From CAZSMK01 sp964608095 (lineage in GTDB: Bacteria > Sumerlaeota > Sumerlaeia > MWCT01 > JAGHBZ01), in contig CAZSMK010000068.1 of NCBI GenBank assembly GCA_964608095.1, positions 1 to 64,000 of the forward strand: 64,000 bases of DNA, in the 5' to 3' direction. The notes under the pieces are model-generated. The model was not told where the DNA came from and ran no database searches. It was given only the letters and a program-made list of their open reading frames with translations. Both the position numbers and the translations under genes were made by a program. This document shows, piece by piece, positions 17,995-26,404 of the stretch. The first letter of the stretch is position 1. Each line of letters begins with the position of its first letter.

Positions 17995-19281
17995 TCAGGC
18001 AGACTCGACTTTTTTCTTCGCAGAGCGTTTGGTTTCATACGGGAGCGCCGTGCCCTCAACTACTTCTTTACTAATAACGATTTCGCCAATCCGGGATGCT
18101 CGATGTGGGAGATCGTACATGATCTCGACCATCAGTTTTTCAAGGATATTCCTCAACCCACGGGCACCGCTCCCCGTGGCTATCGCCTTTTTTGCTATGG
18201 CGCGAAGCGCCTCTTCCTTGAACGTCAGTTTTACTTTCTCCATTTCGAAATATTTCTCATACTGCCGGATTATGGCATTGCGAGGCTCGGTCAGGATGCT
18301 TACAAGATTGTCCTCGGTGAGAGAATCGAAAACGGTTATTACGGGCAACCTGCCGATTAACTCGGGGATAAATCCATACTTTATAAGGTCGCGTGGCATG
18401 ATGTTATGGAGAATCGATGAAGCCTCTTCATCGTTTCGCGAGCGGCTGGGAGCCAAAAAGCCCATGGTACGCCCCGCCATTCGACGTTCCACTATCTTGT
18501 CAAGACCCGTAAACGAACCGCCGCAGATAAAGAGAATGTTCCGGGTATCGATGCGCAGGAACTCCTGGTGTGGATGTTTCCTGCCACCCTGCGGCGGGAC
18601 GTTCGCAACCGTGCCCTCGAGAATCTTGAGCAGCGCCTGCTGGACTCCTTCACCGGAAACGTCACGCGTGATTGAGGGGTTATCGACACTTCGCGCAATC
18701 TTGTCTATCTCGTCGATATAGATTATGCCCTTCTGGGCACGCTCGACGTTCCAATCCGCGTTTTGAATCAGCCGCAGGAGTATATTCTCCACATCTTCTC
18801 CCACATAGCCCGCCTGGGTAAGAGGTGTCGCGTCTGTGATGGCAAACGGTACGTCAAGTATCTTTGCTAAAATTTCCGCAATGAGTGTTTTACCCGAACC
18901 CGTCGGTCCTATCAACAGGATATTCGACTTCTGGAGTTCCACGTCTCCAAAACTGAAATTGTTCACGATACGTTTATAGTGGTTATATACAGACACCGAG
19001 ATTACTTTTTTTGCAATGTCCTGGGAAACAACATATTGATCCAGCTCTTTTTTGATTTCCGAAGGATAGGGTAAGCGAATGTTGAAAGGATCGGATTTCC
19101 AAGATGCATACTCCGGTCGACGCAGAAGATGCAACTGGAGACCCAGATTGGCAATACAAATATCGCATATAGCTACATAAGGGGACTCATCACCTTTTTC
19201 GCTTTTCAACGCTGACGGCTGCTCAAACAATGCACGCACTTCATTTTCCGTTCTACCGCAAAAAGAACATCGCTTTTTCAT
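17995..19281 (-). CDS. clpX: ATP-dependent unfoldase ClpX
   Basis: A 428-residue AAA+ unfoldase that feeds substrates to the ClpP peptidase. The N-terminal zinc-binding domain has C5-x2-C8 and C39-x2-C42. The gap between pairs is 30 residues, about 12 more than in E. coli ClpX, with a charged insert near 24-34. Walker A is GPTGSGKT and Walker B IIYIDEIDK. RKHPHQEF and the sensor regions are present. The ClpP-docking tripeptide, usually IGF or LGF, reads MGF in GRTMGFLAP. clpP and tig, which often sit beside clpX, are not in the window. Lon follows 78 bp downstream. Confidence 0.95.
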   Translation of the reverse strand: MKKRCSFCGRTENEVRALFEQPSALKSEKGDESPYVAICDICIANLGLQLHLLRRPEYASWKSDPFNIRLPYPSEIKKELDQYVVSQDIAKKVISVSVYNHYKRIVNNFSFGDVELQKSNILLIGPTGSGKTLIAEILAKILDVPFAITDATPLTQAGYVGEDVENILLRLIQNADWNVERAQKGIIYIDEIDKIARSVDNPSITRDVSGEGVQQALLKILEGTVANVPPQGGRKHPHQEFLRIDTRNILFICGGSFTGLDKIVERRMAGRTMGFLAPSRSRNDEEASSILHNIMPRDLIKYGFIPELIGRLPVITVFDSLTEDNLVSILTEPRNAIIRQYEKYFEMEKVKLTFKEEALRAIAKKAIATGSGARGLRNILEKLMVEIMYDLPHRASRIGEIVISKEVVEGTALPYETKRSAKKKVESA

Positions 19282-19568
19282 TACATACCCTTCCTCTGCG
19301 CTATAAAAATCGAAAATTAGTTTAAAACATTCTCAGCACAATGAGCAACAGAAAATACTATAATCAATGCTCGACATGAGGCTTATGTGAAATAGGGAGA
19401 CCAGACAGTGAATGGTTTTCTGCATCGGTCGCTCATGTCCGATCTGTCCGATCCGACCGATCGGTCTGATAAAACAACATAACTTCAGTGCAGTGCGACC
19501 GGATTCCTGTGGCTTTCGCAAAAAAGCGAGGTCAAGAAATCTTTTTCCGATTCGGCTCCGGTTTTTCT

Positions 19569-20222
19569 CTATTCGGTTGTATGGTGCTTAATGATCCTAC
19601 CTTCCACCATAAAAATAACGTCCTCGCAAATGTTGGTGGAAAGATCGGCTATACGCTCGAGGTTTCGCGCAATCCCCGTCAGTTTGAGCGAGCGTTCGAT
19701 CGTGGTGGGGTCCGATGTCATGTAGGTGATCAATTCGCGCTGGATCTGGTCGCGGAGGTTATCGACGATGGTATCGCGTTCGCATACGCTCTTTGCCAGT
19801 TGTGCGTCTTCCTCGATAAACGAATTTATGCTATCCTTCAACATACTTATGGTCTGCTCCGCCATACGCGGTATATCTATCAAGGCTTTCACCTGCGGTC
19901 GGTCTATAAGGTATCGTGCGCATTCGGAAATGTTGACCGCGTGATCGCCCACGCGTTCCAGGTCGTTGTTCATCTTCAAAATCATGAGTATGGTGCGAAG
20001 CTCTTTTGCACGCGGTTCAAACTGGGCAATGAGCGCGATGCAGCGCTCGTCCAACTCTATCTCGACTCTATTCGCCCGCTCCTCATCGCCGCTTATTACC
20101 TCCTCGAGGAGTTGATGATCTTTGTGCATGAGCCCTCGGACACTTTTCTCGATCATTCGTTCAACATGTCCTGCATATTCAACAAGCTCCCGTTTGAGCT
20201 CGGTCAGTTTCCCCGGTAACAT
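19569..20222 (-). CDS. phoU: Phosphate signalling protein PhoU
   Basis: A 217-residue, all-helical cytoplasmic protein that links the Pst transporter to the PhoR kinase and damps Pho signalling when phosphate is plentiful. Two PhoU repeats are visible, each with the metal-binding motif: NDLERVGDHAVNI in the first and NLERIADLSTNI in the second. It is the last gene of the pstSCAB-phoU unit, 12 bp after pstB. A long open frame on the opposite strand over the same bases is a shadow. Confidence 0.95.
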   Translation of the reverse strand: MLPGKLTELKRELVEYAGHVERMIEKSVRGLMHKDHQLLEEVISGDEERANRVEIELDERCIALIAQFEPRAKELRTILMILKMNNDLERVGDHAVNISECARYLIDRPQVKALIDIPRMAEQTISMLKDSINSFIEEDAQLAKSVCERDTIVDNLRDQIQRELITYMTSDPTTIERSLKLTGIARNLERIADLSTNICEDVIFMVEGRIIKHHTTE

Positions 20223-20234
20223 ATAATTCCCTCC

Positions 20235-20993
20235 TTATCCAAACTTTCCAGTGAGATATTCCTCTGTTCGTTTATCTTTCGGTGTGGTAAACATTTTCTG
20301 GGTCGGGCCGAATTCTATTACTTCGCCGAGAAAGAGAAACGCGGTAAAATCGGATACACGCGCCGCCTGGGCTATGTTATGCGTAACCAGTATAATCGAG
20401 ACATTCTGTTTCAGCTCAACGATAAGTTGTTCGATATGCGCCGTTGCCTTGGGATCGAGTGCGGAAGTCGGTTCGTCAAGCAGAATAATTTCAGGATTCA
20501 TGGCAAGAGCGCGGGCAAGGCACAGGCGCTGCTGCTGTCCACCCGACAGAAACGTACCCTTCTTGTGCAGGCCTTCCTTTACCTCGTCCCAGAGTGCGGC
20601 GCTTCGTAACGATTGCTCGACTATTTCATCCCGTTCTCTGCGATCGAGACGGATTCCGTTCAGTTTATATCCCGCAATAACATTGTCATAAATACTCATC
20701 GTCGGAAAGGGGTTCGGACGCTGGAACACCATACCTATTTTGCGCCGCAAAACTATAGGATTCATTTTGTAGACGTCCTCGCCGCCGAGCAAAATTTTGC
20801 CCGATACCTCGACGTTTGGCAATAATTCGTGCATCCGGTTGATACACCTTATCAGGGTGGTCTTTCCGCATCCCGAGGGACCCATAATGGCGGTTGCCCT
20901 TTTTTGCGGTATGGAAAGGTTAATATCCTTGAGCACACGGGCGTCTCCATACGAGGCGCTAAAATGCTCGATTGTTAGAATTGCACCTTCCAT
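20235..20993 (-). CDS. pstB: Phosphate ABC transporter ATP-binding protein PstB
   Basis: A 252-residue ATPase of the high-affinity phosphate importer. Walker A is GPSGCGKTT, the Q-loop is FQRPNPFP (diagnostic of PstB), the signature LSGGQQQR and Walker B ILLDEPTSALDP. The frame runs 29 codons further upstream into Cys-rich, non-conserved sequence. ATG 20993 gives the family-standard start (MEGAILTIEHF) and overlaps the end of pstA by 19 bp. Confidence 0.95.
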   Translation of the reverse strand: MEGAILTIEHFSASYGDARVLKDINLSIPQKRATAIMGPSGCGKTTLIRCINRMHELLPNVEVSGKILLGGEDVYKMNPIVLRRKIGMVFQRPNPFPTMSIYDNVIAGYKLNGIRLDRRERDEIVEQSLRSAALWDEVKEGLHKKGTFLSGGQQQRLCLARALAMNPEIILLDEPTSALDPKATAHIEQLIVELKQNVSIILVTHNIAQAARVSDFTAFLFLGEVIEFGPTQKMFTTPKDKRTEEYLTGKFG

Positions 20994-21820
20994 CGCTTTG
21001 CGACCCCTTTGGCAATAATATTGAGGCATAGAACAAGTGCAACAAGCACCAGCGATGCTCCCCATGCAAGGGAATGCCATTCCGGATAGGGGCTGATGGC
21101 ATAGTTGAAAATCAACAACGGCATCGAATGTACCGGTTTCGTGACGTTGAGGTTCATAAAGGGATTCCCGAATGCGGTAAAAAGAAGCGGGGCGGTTTCT
21201 CCTGCGATTCGGGATATACTGATAAGTATGCCGGTGATAATACCACTCAATCCGGCGGGCAGAACAACTTTGAGTACGGTCTTGTAGTACGGAACACCGA
21301 GCGCCAGCGACGCTTCTTTAAGCGATTCAGGAATCATTTTAAGTGTCTCTTCGGTTGATTTGATAATAATAGGCAGCATCATGATGGCGAGCGCAACCCC
21401 GCCCGAAAGTGCAGAGAACCCACCCAGTGGTTTTACCATCCACAAATACACCAGTATACCGATTACGATCGAAGGTATTCCTTGAAGCACATCGACACAC
21501 AGCCGTACCCAGTACGCCATTTTGCTCTCTTGCGATTCCGAAAGAAAGATTCCCACGATGATGCCCAGCGGGATGGCGATCACCGATGCAATTATTATCA
21601 ACATAATGGTGCCCACGAGCGCATTGGCTATTCCTCCACCCTCTTCGCCCACCGGTTTCGGCAAGTTGATAAAAAACGTCAGGTTAATGGATTGTATCCC
21701 TTGCTTGATGATGTAGAACAGTATGAGAAACAAGGGAACCGTCGAGAGAAATGAAAGCACGATGACGATTCCCTTAAAAATGAAATCTTTTGTGCTTCTT
21801 ATGAAAATATCTTTTCTCAT
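20975..21820 (-). CDS. pstA: Phosphate ABC transporter permease PstA
   Basis: A 281-residue inner-membrane permease subunit with about six helices, part of the PstSCAB phosphate importer. The EAxxLG cytoplasmic loop that contacts the ATPase reads ESLKEASLALGVPYYKTVLKVVLPAG. Periplasmic and TM blocks (GGIANALVGTIMLI, AGETAPLLFTAFGNPF) match PstA. The gene lies between pstC (46-bp gap) and pstB (overlap). Confidence 0.95.
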   Translation of the reverse strand: MRKDIFIRSTKDFIFKGIVIVLSFLSTVPLFLILFYIIKQGIQSINLTFFINLPKPVGEEGGGIANALVGTIMLIIIASVIAIPLGIIVGIFLSESQESKMAYWVRLCVDVLQGIPSIVIGILVYLWMVKPLGGFSALSGGVALAIMMLPIIIKSTEETLKMIPESLKEASLALGVPYYKTVLKVVLPAGLSGIITGILISISRIAGETAPLLFTAFGNPFMNLNVTKPVHSMPLLIFNYAISPYPEWHSLAWGASLVLVALVLCLNIIAKGVAKRWKVQF

Positions 21821-21866
21821 GTTAACGAATGTCGTTTAGGTCGACTTTCTTGTTTTGCTATCACTG

Positions 21867-22754
21867 TCAGACGGCACCTTGAGCCCGTGGTTTATGTTCC
21901 CCTTTTTTAATTATCTTCTTACCCACCATGTTTATGATTGTGGTGACAATGAAAAGAAGGAGCCCAATCTCGATGAGGGCGGCGATGTAAAGGTCACTGA
22001 CCGCCTCTGTAAACTCGTTCGCAATCACACTTGCCATGGTATTGCCGGGCGCGAAAATACTTTTCGGAATAACGTTGGTGTTGCCGATAACCATGGTGAC
22101 CGCCATTGTTTCGCCCAGTGCACGCCCGAGCGCGAGCAAGACGCCGGCAAATATGCCGGAACGTGCGTAAGGCAGGATCACTTTTTTAATTACCTCGAAA
22201 CGCGTCGCGCCCAGCGAATATGCTGCCTCCTTTAGATCCGACGGAACCATGTTTATAACCTCACGCCCAAGCGATGCGGAATACGGAACAATCATTGCCG
22301 CAAGTATCAGCGATGCAGTGAATATTCCCACACCGTAAGGCAACACACCGAGCTTGATTTCTATCATGCGGACTATGGGTACAAGAAAGAAGAGACCCCA
22401 GAAACCATAAATGACCGATGGTATCCCGGCGAGCAGCTCAACGAGACTCTTGAGCACCGACGACACCACTCCTTCCTTGAAATATTCCCCCAGAAAGAGC
22501 GAGATGGCAAGCGAGAACGGAATGCAGATAACGAGCGCCAGAAACGATGTCAGGAGTGTTCCAATAAGAAACGGTAAGGCGCCGAACTCTCCGAACACCG
22601 GATCCCACGTCTTTTTGTACACAAAAGCGAACCCGAATTCTTTTAGCGACGGTAGCGAACCCACCACGAGCGTGATAAAGACTCCCAGCAGCAATAAAAG
22701 AATCAGAATAGACGACGATACCAGTGTTCCCTTAAAAATTTTTTCCGATCGCAT
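21867..22754 (-). CDS. pstC: Phosphate ABC transporter permease PstC
   Basis: A 295-residue inner-membrane permease, partner of PstA. Family signatures: FGALPFLIGTLLTSFLAL near the N-terminal third and the ATPase-contact loop SDLKEAAYSLGATRFEVIKKVILPYA. ALGRALGETMAVTMVIGN follows. It lies 49 bp downstream of pstS in the same orientation. Confidence 0.95.
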   Translation of the reverse strand: MRSEKIFKGTLVSSSILILLLLLGVFITLVVGSLPSLKEFGFAFVYKKTWDPVFGEFGALPFLIGTLLTSFLALVICIPFSLAISLFLGEYFKEGVVSSVLKSLVELLAGIPSVIYGFWGLFFLVPIVRMIEIKLGVLPYGVGIFTASLILAAMIVPYSASLGREVINMVPSDLKEAAYSLGATRFEVIKKVILPYARSGIFAGVLLALGRALGETMAVTMVIGNTNVIPKSIFAPGNTMASVIANEFTEAVSDLYIAALIEIGLLLFIVTTIINMVGKKIIKKGEHKPRAQGAV

Positions 22755-22803
22755 TTTTCTATTACTTCCACGTGAATGAAGGAATTGTGTAACGGTTCTA
22801 TCA

Positions 22804-23856
22804 TTACTCTAAAACAGGTTTCCCATCATACATAATAGAGCGGATGATTTTCTCGGCTTTGTCGACCGCCTCTTCAGGAAGAGGTGCATACATAAGGGGA
22901 GATGTATAGGTCTGTCCGTCGTGGATCATCCAGTCGAGGAGTTTGACAAGGGTTAGCGCCTTTCCTCTGGTGCGCGAATCGTAGTTCTGCTCTTTATACA
23001 CAATGATCCATGTAAAGCCGCTGATAGGGTAGCCCTCCGGGGCATCCGTGTTCGTAAGCGTTATACGTGTATCCTGAGGTATATCGGTATTTCCCGCGAG
23101 GCTGGTCGAGTTAAGCTCCGGTGCAATGAAATTGCCGCTCTTGTTTTTGATACGGGCTCGCGGCATATTGTTCTGAATAGTGTAGGCGAGCTCGACATAT
23201 CCGATACTGCCGGGGATTTGTTTGATCAAACCGGCAACGCCTTCGTTGCCTTTTGCGCCTATTCCGGTTCGCCAATTAACGGACTTTCCACGACTCACTT
23301 TTGTTTCCCACTCGGCGCTGACTTTGGAAAGGAAGTCCGTAAAGATAAAGGTCGTGCCGCTGCCATCAGAACGATGAACCACCGCGATTTTCATGGCGGG
23401 TAGCTCGACACCCGGATTGTGCTCCAGAATCGAAGGGCTGTTCCAGGTCGTAATCTTGCCCAGAAAAATATCCGCAAGCACCTCAGGTGTTATCCTCAGC
23501 TCCGGGTTGTTCGGAAGGTTGTACGTAATCGCTACGGCACCGAGACAAATGGGCACGTGAAGAATGTCGGCAGGTGCTTTTTTGTGCTCCTCATCGGTCA
23601 GGAAACTATCGGTTGCGCCGAAGTCGACGGTCTTATTAAAGAGTTGCCGAATCCCGCCGCCTGAACCTATCGATTGATAATTGACGCGTACATTGGTCTT
23701 CTTGTGATAGATATCGAACATCTTGGAATAAAGGGGATAAGGAAAGGTGGCGCCGGCGCCGAGGAGTTCGTCTTCCGCTGCTATCGTCAAAGAAGGCATG
23801 GCACTCAACACCATGGCTGCGAATATTACTATCGCTATTAAAAACCTGTGTATCAT
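22804..23856 (-). CDS. pstS: Phosphate-binding protein PstS (first copy)
   Basis: A 350-residue periplasmic or exported binding protein that captures inorganic phosphate for PstCAB. It has an N-terminal Sec signal of about 26 residues (cut near TIAA). Anion-binding blocks are GAGATFPYPLYSKMF, NYQSIGSGGG, DFGATD and HRSDGSGTT. No lipobox Cys is present. It is the first gene of the pst unit and is preceded by a three-repeat Pho box. A close paralogue is encoded at 36954-38033 with the secretins. Confidence 0.95.
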   Translation of the reverse strand: MIHRFLIAIVIFAAMVLSAMPSLTIAAEDELLGAGATFPYPLYSKMFDIYHKKTNVRVNYQSIGSGGGIRQLFNKTVDFGATDSFLTDEEHKKAPADILHVPICLGAVAITYNLPNNPELRITPEVLADIFLGKITTWNSPSILEHNPGVELPAMKIAVVHRSDGSGTTFIFTDFLSKVSAEWETKVSRGKSVNWRTGIGAKGNEGVAGLIKQIPGSIGYVELAYTIQNNMPRARIKNKSGNFIAPELNSTSLAGNTDIPQDTRITLTNTDAPEGYPISGFTWIIVYKEQNYDSRTRGKALTLVKLLDWMIHDGQTYTSPLMYAPLPEEAVDKAEKIIRSIMYDGKPVLE

Positions 23857-23933
23857 CTTTCTAAACTTCCTTTCTTTTGAATTTAAGCGCTTGAGATAAA
23901 TTCATACCTACATCCTACCTTATAGTTTGTTAC

Positions 23934-23979
23934 GTATAACAATAAAGAATACGTTAAAACCGTGTTAATTTTGTGTTAA
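23934..23979 (-). promoter_or_regulatory. Pho box and promoter of pstS
   Basis: On the minus strand three heptamers TTAACAC (23973-23979), TTAACAC (23962-23968) and TTAACGT (23951-23957) are spaced exactly 11 bp apart. Such phasing is the hallmark of PhoB/PhoP binding, and TTAACA resembles the Bacillus PhoP hexamer. A -10-like TTATAC (about 23934-23939) follows after roughly 11 bp, so the box replaces the -35. TATAAG (23919-23924) is an alternative -10. The rest of the 23857-24207 spacer holds no gene. Confidence 0.75.
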
Positions 23980-24207
23980 TTTTTTTTAGTCGTAGGTAAA
24001 TGGAACAGCCGGAAAGACTCTGCATGTTTGATAAGCGGTGGAAATGATTGAAAGAAGCATGCTAATAAAACTACGGGAAAAAGCGAATGAAGAAGCTCGG
24101 AAAGAATAAATTTATAGCATCCCTATACATCCTCACAAAAAAGTCCATGCATATAAATTACCACCAGATTTTTTTGTAGTTGAAAGGGAGAAGATACACA
24201 ATAATGG

Positions 24208-25536
24208 CTATTCGACCACAAAATAGTCTAACGTTACAGGAACCGAACTGTAGAGATTTTCGTAAATAGCATCGTCGATAGGAAAATTGAGTGCGGCAAA
24301 TTCGCCACGAAGGTCGGTACCGAATCCGTATGAGATAGCAGCTACCATAAGGGTAGCCCTGAACGTAGCACCTGACGTGGAGTTATGCTCCGGGTCGTAT
24401 TGCTCTCTTTTTTCTTCGTCGAACATCTGAAGAAGTTCCATCATTCGCTGCAGAGGTTTTTCGTAGCCCATTCCATCATTTTCCGCATGTTCAAAAAATT
24501 TATAGGCAATGGTCATAAATGTATTGAACGTCTCGTCCGTGCTGGTTGAAGGGTCGTTCCAAGAACAAAAGTTTTTACCGCCGTTGATGTAATCTTCGTA
24601 TGAGTTTCTCACAATCCACATCGAGTTTTCAGCGCTATGCTTTATTTCAGTGGTCAATACTTCTCCGAATCCGTAATCGCTGTTATTATTGATGATTTCG
24701 TAGGCGGTTGCGTGCTGGAAGATCTGTGCCATGGTCTCCGAATACATGGTACTTGCGCTCCCGTCGGTATTTCCGCCGTAATGATAGCTCGCCGGGGAGT
24801 TAAGGGTAAAGTTGTGTCCCATTTCATGAAAAAACGATGAATACTGGATAGTCCCCTCAAAAGCATAATCGCCAGCCCCGAAGCTTACGGGGCTCGTATA
24901 CCAGAGCGAATACATACCACCGAAATCCGGGTCGCGCAAAAGCACCTGCTGGAACCGGCCGTTGATCAGGACGACGTCGTTGTTAACGAGCTCCATCTGA
25001 TAAGCCGCAGCAACCCAGAAGATATATTCAACCACTGAACGAGGCACCACTGTAAAGAAGGTGTTGTCAAAATATGTCAAGTCGCCCGGTATGCCATAGC
25101 CTGGCCAACGGCTTGTCAGGCTTACCATCGATGAAGGAATCGTGACTGCAATATTGTCCGGGAGCGCAATGGGAGTGATCGAAGGTTCCGTGAACCTTAT
25201 TACCAAGTCTTTTGTGTCTGTCGTTTCACTCGAATAGTGAGAAGTAACGCTTAATATATAATTCCGTCCAACATCTGAATAGATATGCTCCTGAGGAAAG
25301 AATCCACTGGTTACGTTACTGTCGCCCCAATCCCACGTGAATGGCGTCGTGGGACACTGCGAATCACCACCATTGACCTTTACATAACCGGTGGATTCAT
25401 TTAGGGTGTCTATGGAAAGAGAAAGCGTCGAGGGCTCTTCAAAAAGCTGACGTTTAAAATCAAACTGTTCTGCTGTGGAGAAGGCGGGAAGCATAATCCA
25501 TAGCACAATCAAAAACGATATTAGAAAATTTGTCAT
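24208..25536 (-). CDS. Secreted PKD-domain zinc metalloprotease-like protein
   Basis: A 442-residue exported protein. A Sec signal covers about residues 1-22. A PKD-like beta-sandwich follows (about 38-115; FTWDWGDS...YSDVGRNYILSVTSHY). The C-terminal half contains a gluzincin zinc motif HEMGH (H237, E238, H241), and Glu267 in YSETMAQ is a plausible third ligand. The predicted role is an extracellular peptidase acting on proteins or glycoproteins; the exact peptidase family is not identified. The last residues, PVTLDYFVVE, closely match the end of the cohesin-like protein at 30398-30928 (PVELDWMIVE). It is upstream of and co-directional with pstS but separated by 351 bp. Confidence 0.7.
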   Translation of the reverse strand: MTNFLISFLIVLWIMLPAFSTAEQFDFKRQLFEEPSTLSLSIDTLNESTGYVKVNGGDSQCPTTPFTWDWGDSNVTSGFFPQEHIYSDVGRNYILSVTSHYSSETTDTKDLVIRFTEPSITPIALPDNIAVTIPSSMVSLTSRWPGYGIPGDLTYFDNTFFTVVPRSVVEYIFWVAAAYQMELVNNDVVLINGRFQQVLLRDPDFGGMYSLWYTSPVSFGAGDYAFEGTIQYSSFFHEMGHNFTLNSPASYHYGGNTDGSASTMYSETMAQIFQHATAYEIINNNSDYGFGEVLTTEIKHSAENSMWIVRNSYEDYINGGKNFCSWNDPSTSTDETFNTFMTIAYKFFEHAENDGMGYEKPLQRMMELLQMFDEEKREQYDPEHNSTSGATFRATLMVAAISYGFGTDLRGEFAALNFPIDDAIYENLYSSVPVTLDYFVVE

Positions 25537-26172
25537 GCGTGTCGCCTCTCAAAAAAAGTAACGCAAATATAGTACAAAAAAAGAACATCGTTTTGTCAAG
25601 ATATGTGATTCACTGGGCTCGTCAACAACCAAACAAGGGGTGGGATATCGATAAGGGATCTTCGCTTGATTTCTCAATGTTGTTTTTGTTTTAAAGCAAA
25701 AAGTTCTCCGGTAAAAAGATGCGCCCCCTGAGTAAAAAGTGTTTTGCAAAAATCGTATATTTTTTTCTGATGATAAGAAAAAAACGTTTATGATTTTTCT
25801 CATTGAGATGTCGCAGCGAAAACCATTCAATTGAAAATGAGCGGACGGCTATACTTTTAAGGCATACTCCGTGAAAATTAAAACAAACAATTCAGGGCGT
25901 GAATCAGCAAATCGCTGATACCCAAAGACTTATCTAACGTAAAAATTTTTTAGAATTTTTCTTGACAAGCTTTTCTTATGACTTCTATCCTTTGAATAAA
26001 GTTCTTTTTTTAAAATTCGTATATAACAAGCGAATTATTCGGAGGATGTCTTAAACTTAGTTGAAATTGAAAGGAGGTGGTGATTGAACCAATAGCGCTT
26101 AAAGTTCCAGGGAGATGTTAGATCAATGTAAGTACGGTAGTAAGAAGTAACTTTAAATGGAGGTAAAATCTG
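25537..26172 (+). promoter_or_regulatory. A/T-rich intergenic region with a promoter ahead of the beta-helix genes
   Basis: There is no convincing gene in this 636-bp spacer between divergent units. TTGACA at 25962-25967 followed after 18 bp by TATCCT (25986-25991) is a reasonable promoter for the plus-strand secreted-protein genes. A strong ribosome-site-like AAAGGAGGTGGTG near 26079-26091 leads only to a few codons, perhaps another eroded start. Confidence 0.4.
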
Positions 26173-26365
26173 ATGAAAAAGGGATTACTTAACATTAACC
26201 TTTTCCTGAGCACGTGCTTGATACTGCTTTTCTGGAGTGCAGGATGGGCAGTAACAGAGACCTAAGGTTGATGATGATTATACCCCTTCGACACCGGGTT
26301 GGTGTGCGACTCATTTCGACAAAATCCAGGATTCAGGATTATGGATGCGAAATGTATCGTACTAG
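26173..26365 (+). pseudogene. Frameshifted 5' remnant of a second beta-helix secreted protein gene
   Basis: ATG 26173, behind the good ribosome site TGGAGG, encodes a 30-residue signal peptide (MKKGLLNINLFLSTCLILLF...WAVTET) and then meets TAA at 26263. One base later in another frame the sequence continues VDDDYTPSTPGWCATHFDKIQD up to TAG 26363-26365. VDDDY-TPGW-HF-IQ is the usual opening of right-handed beta-helix secreted proteins, so a single-base insertion plus loss of the remainder explains it. It sits 39 bp before the intact beta-helix gene. It could be the scar of a tandem duplication. Confidence 0.65.
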
Positions 26366-26404
26366 TCATTTAGCCAATTAACCAAAAATGAAAGGAGAAG
26401 AATT

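Noticed and set aside
19435..19470. TCCGATC-rich stretch ahead of clpX as an operator array
   Set aside because: The units vary and lack regular spacing, and the spot is over 150 bp from the clpX start. It is probably another simple intergenic repeat.
19488..20219. 243-codon open frame on the plus strand
   Set aside because: Antisense shadow of phoU, which has both PhoU metal motifs and operon context.
25549..25830. 93-codon open frame ahead of the metalloprotease
   Set aside because: No ribosome site, low-complexity A/T-rich DNA and no recognisable domain.
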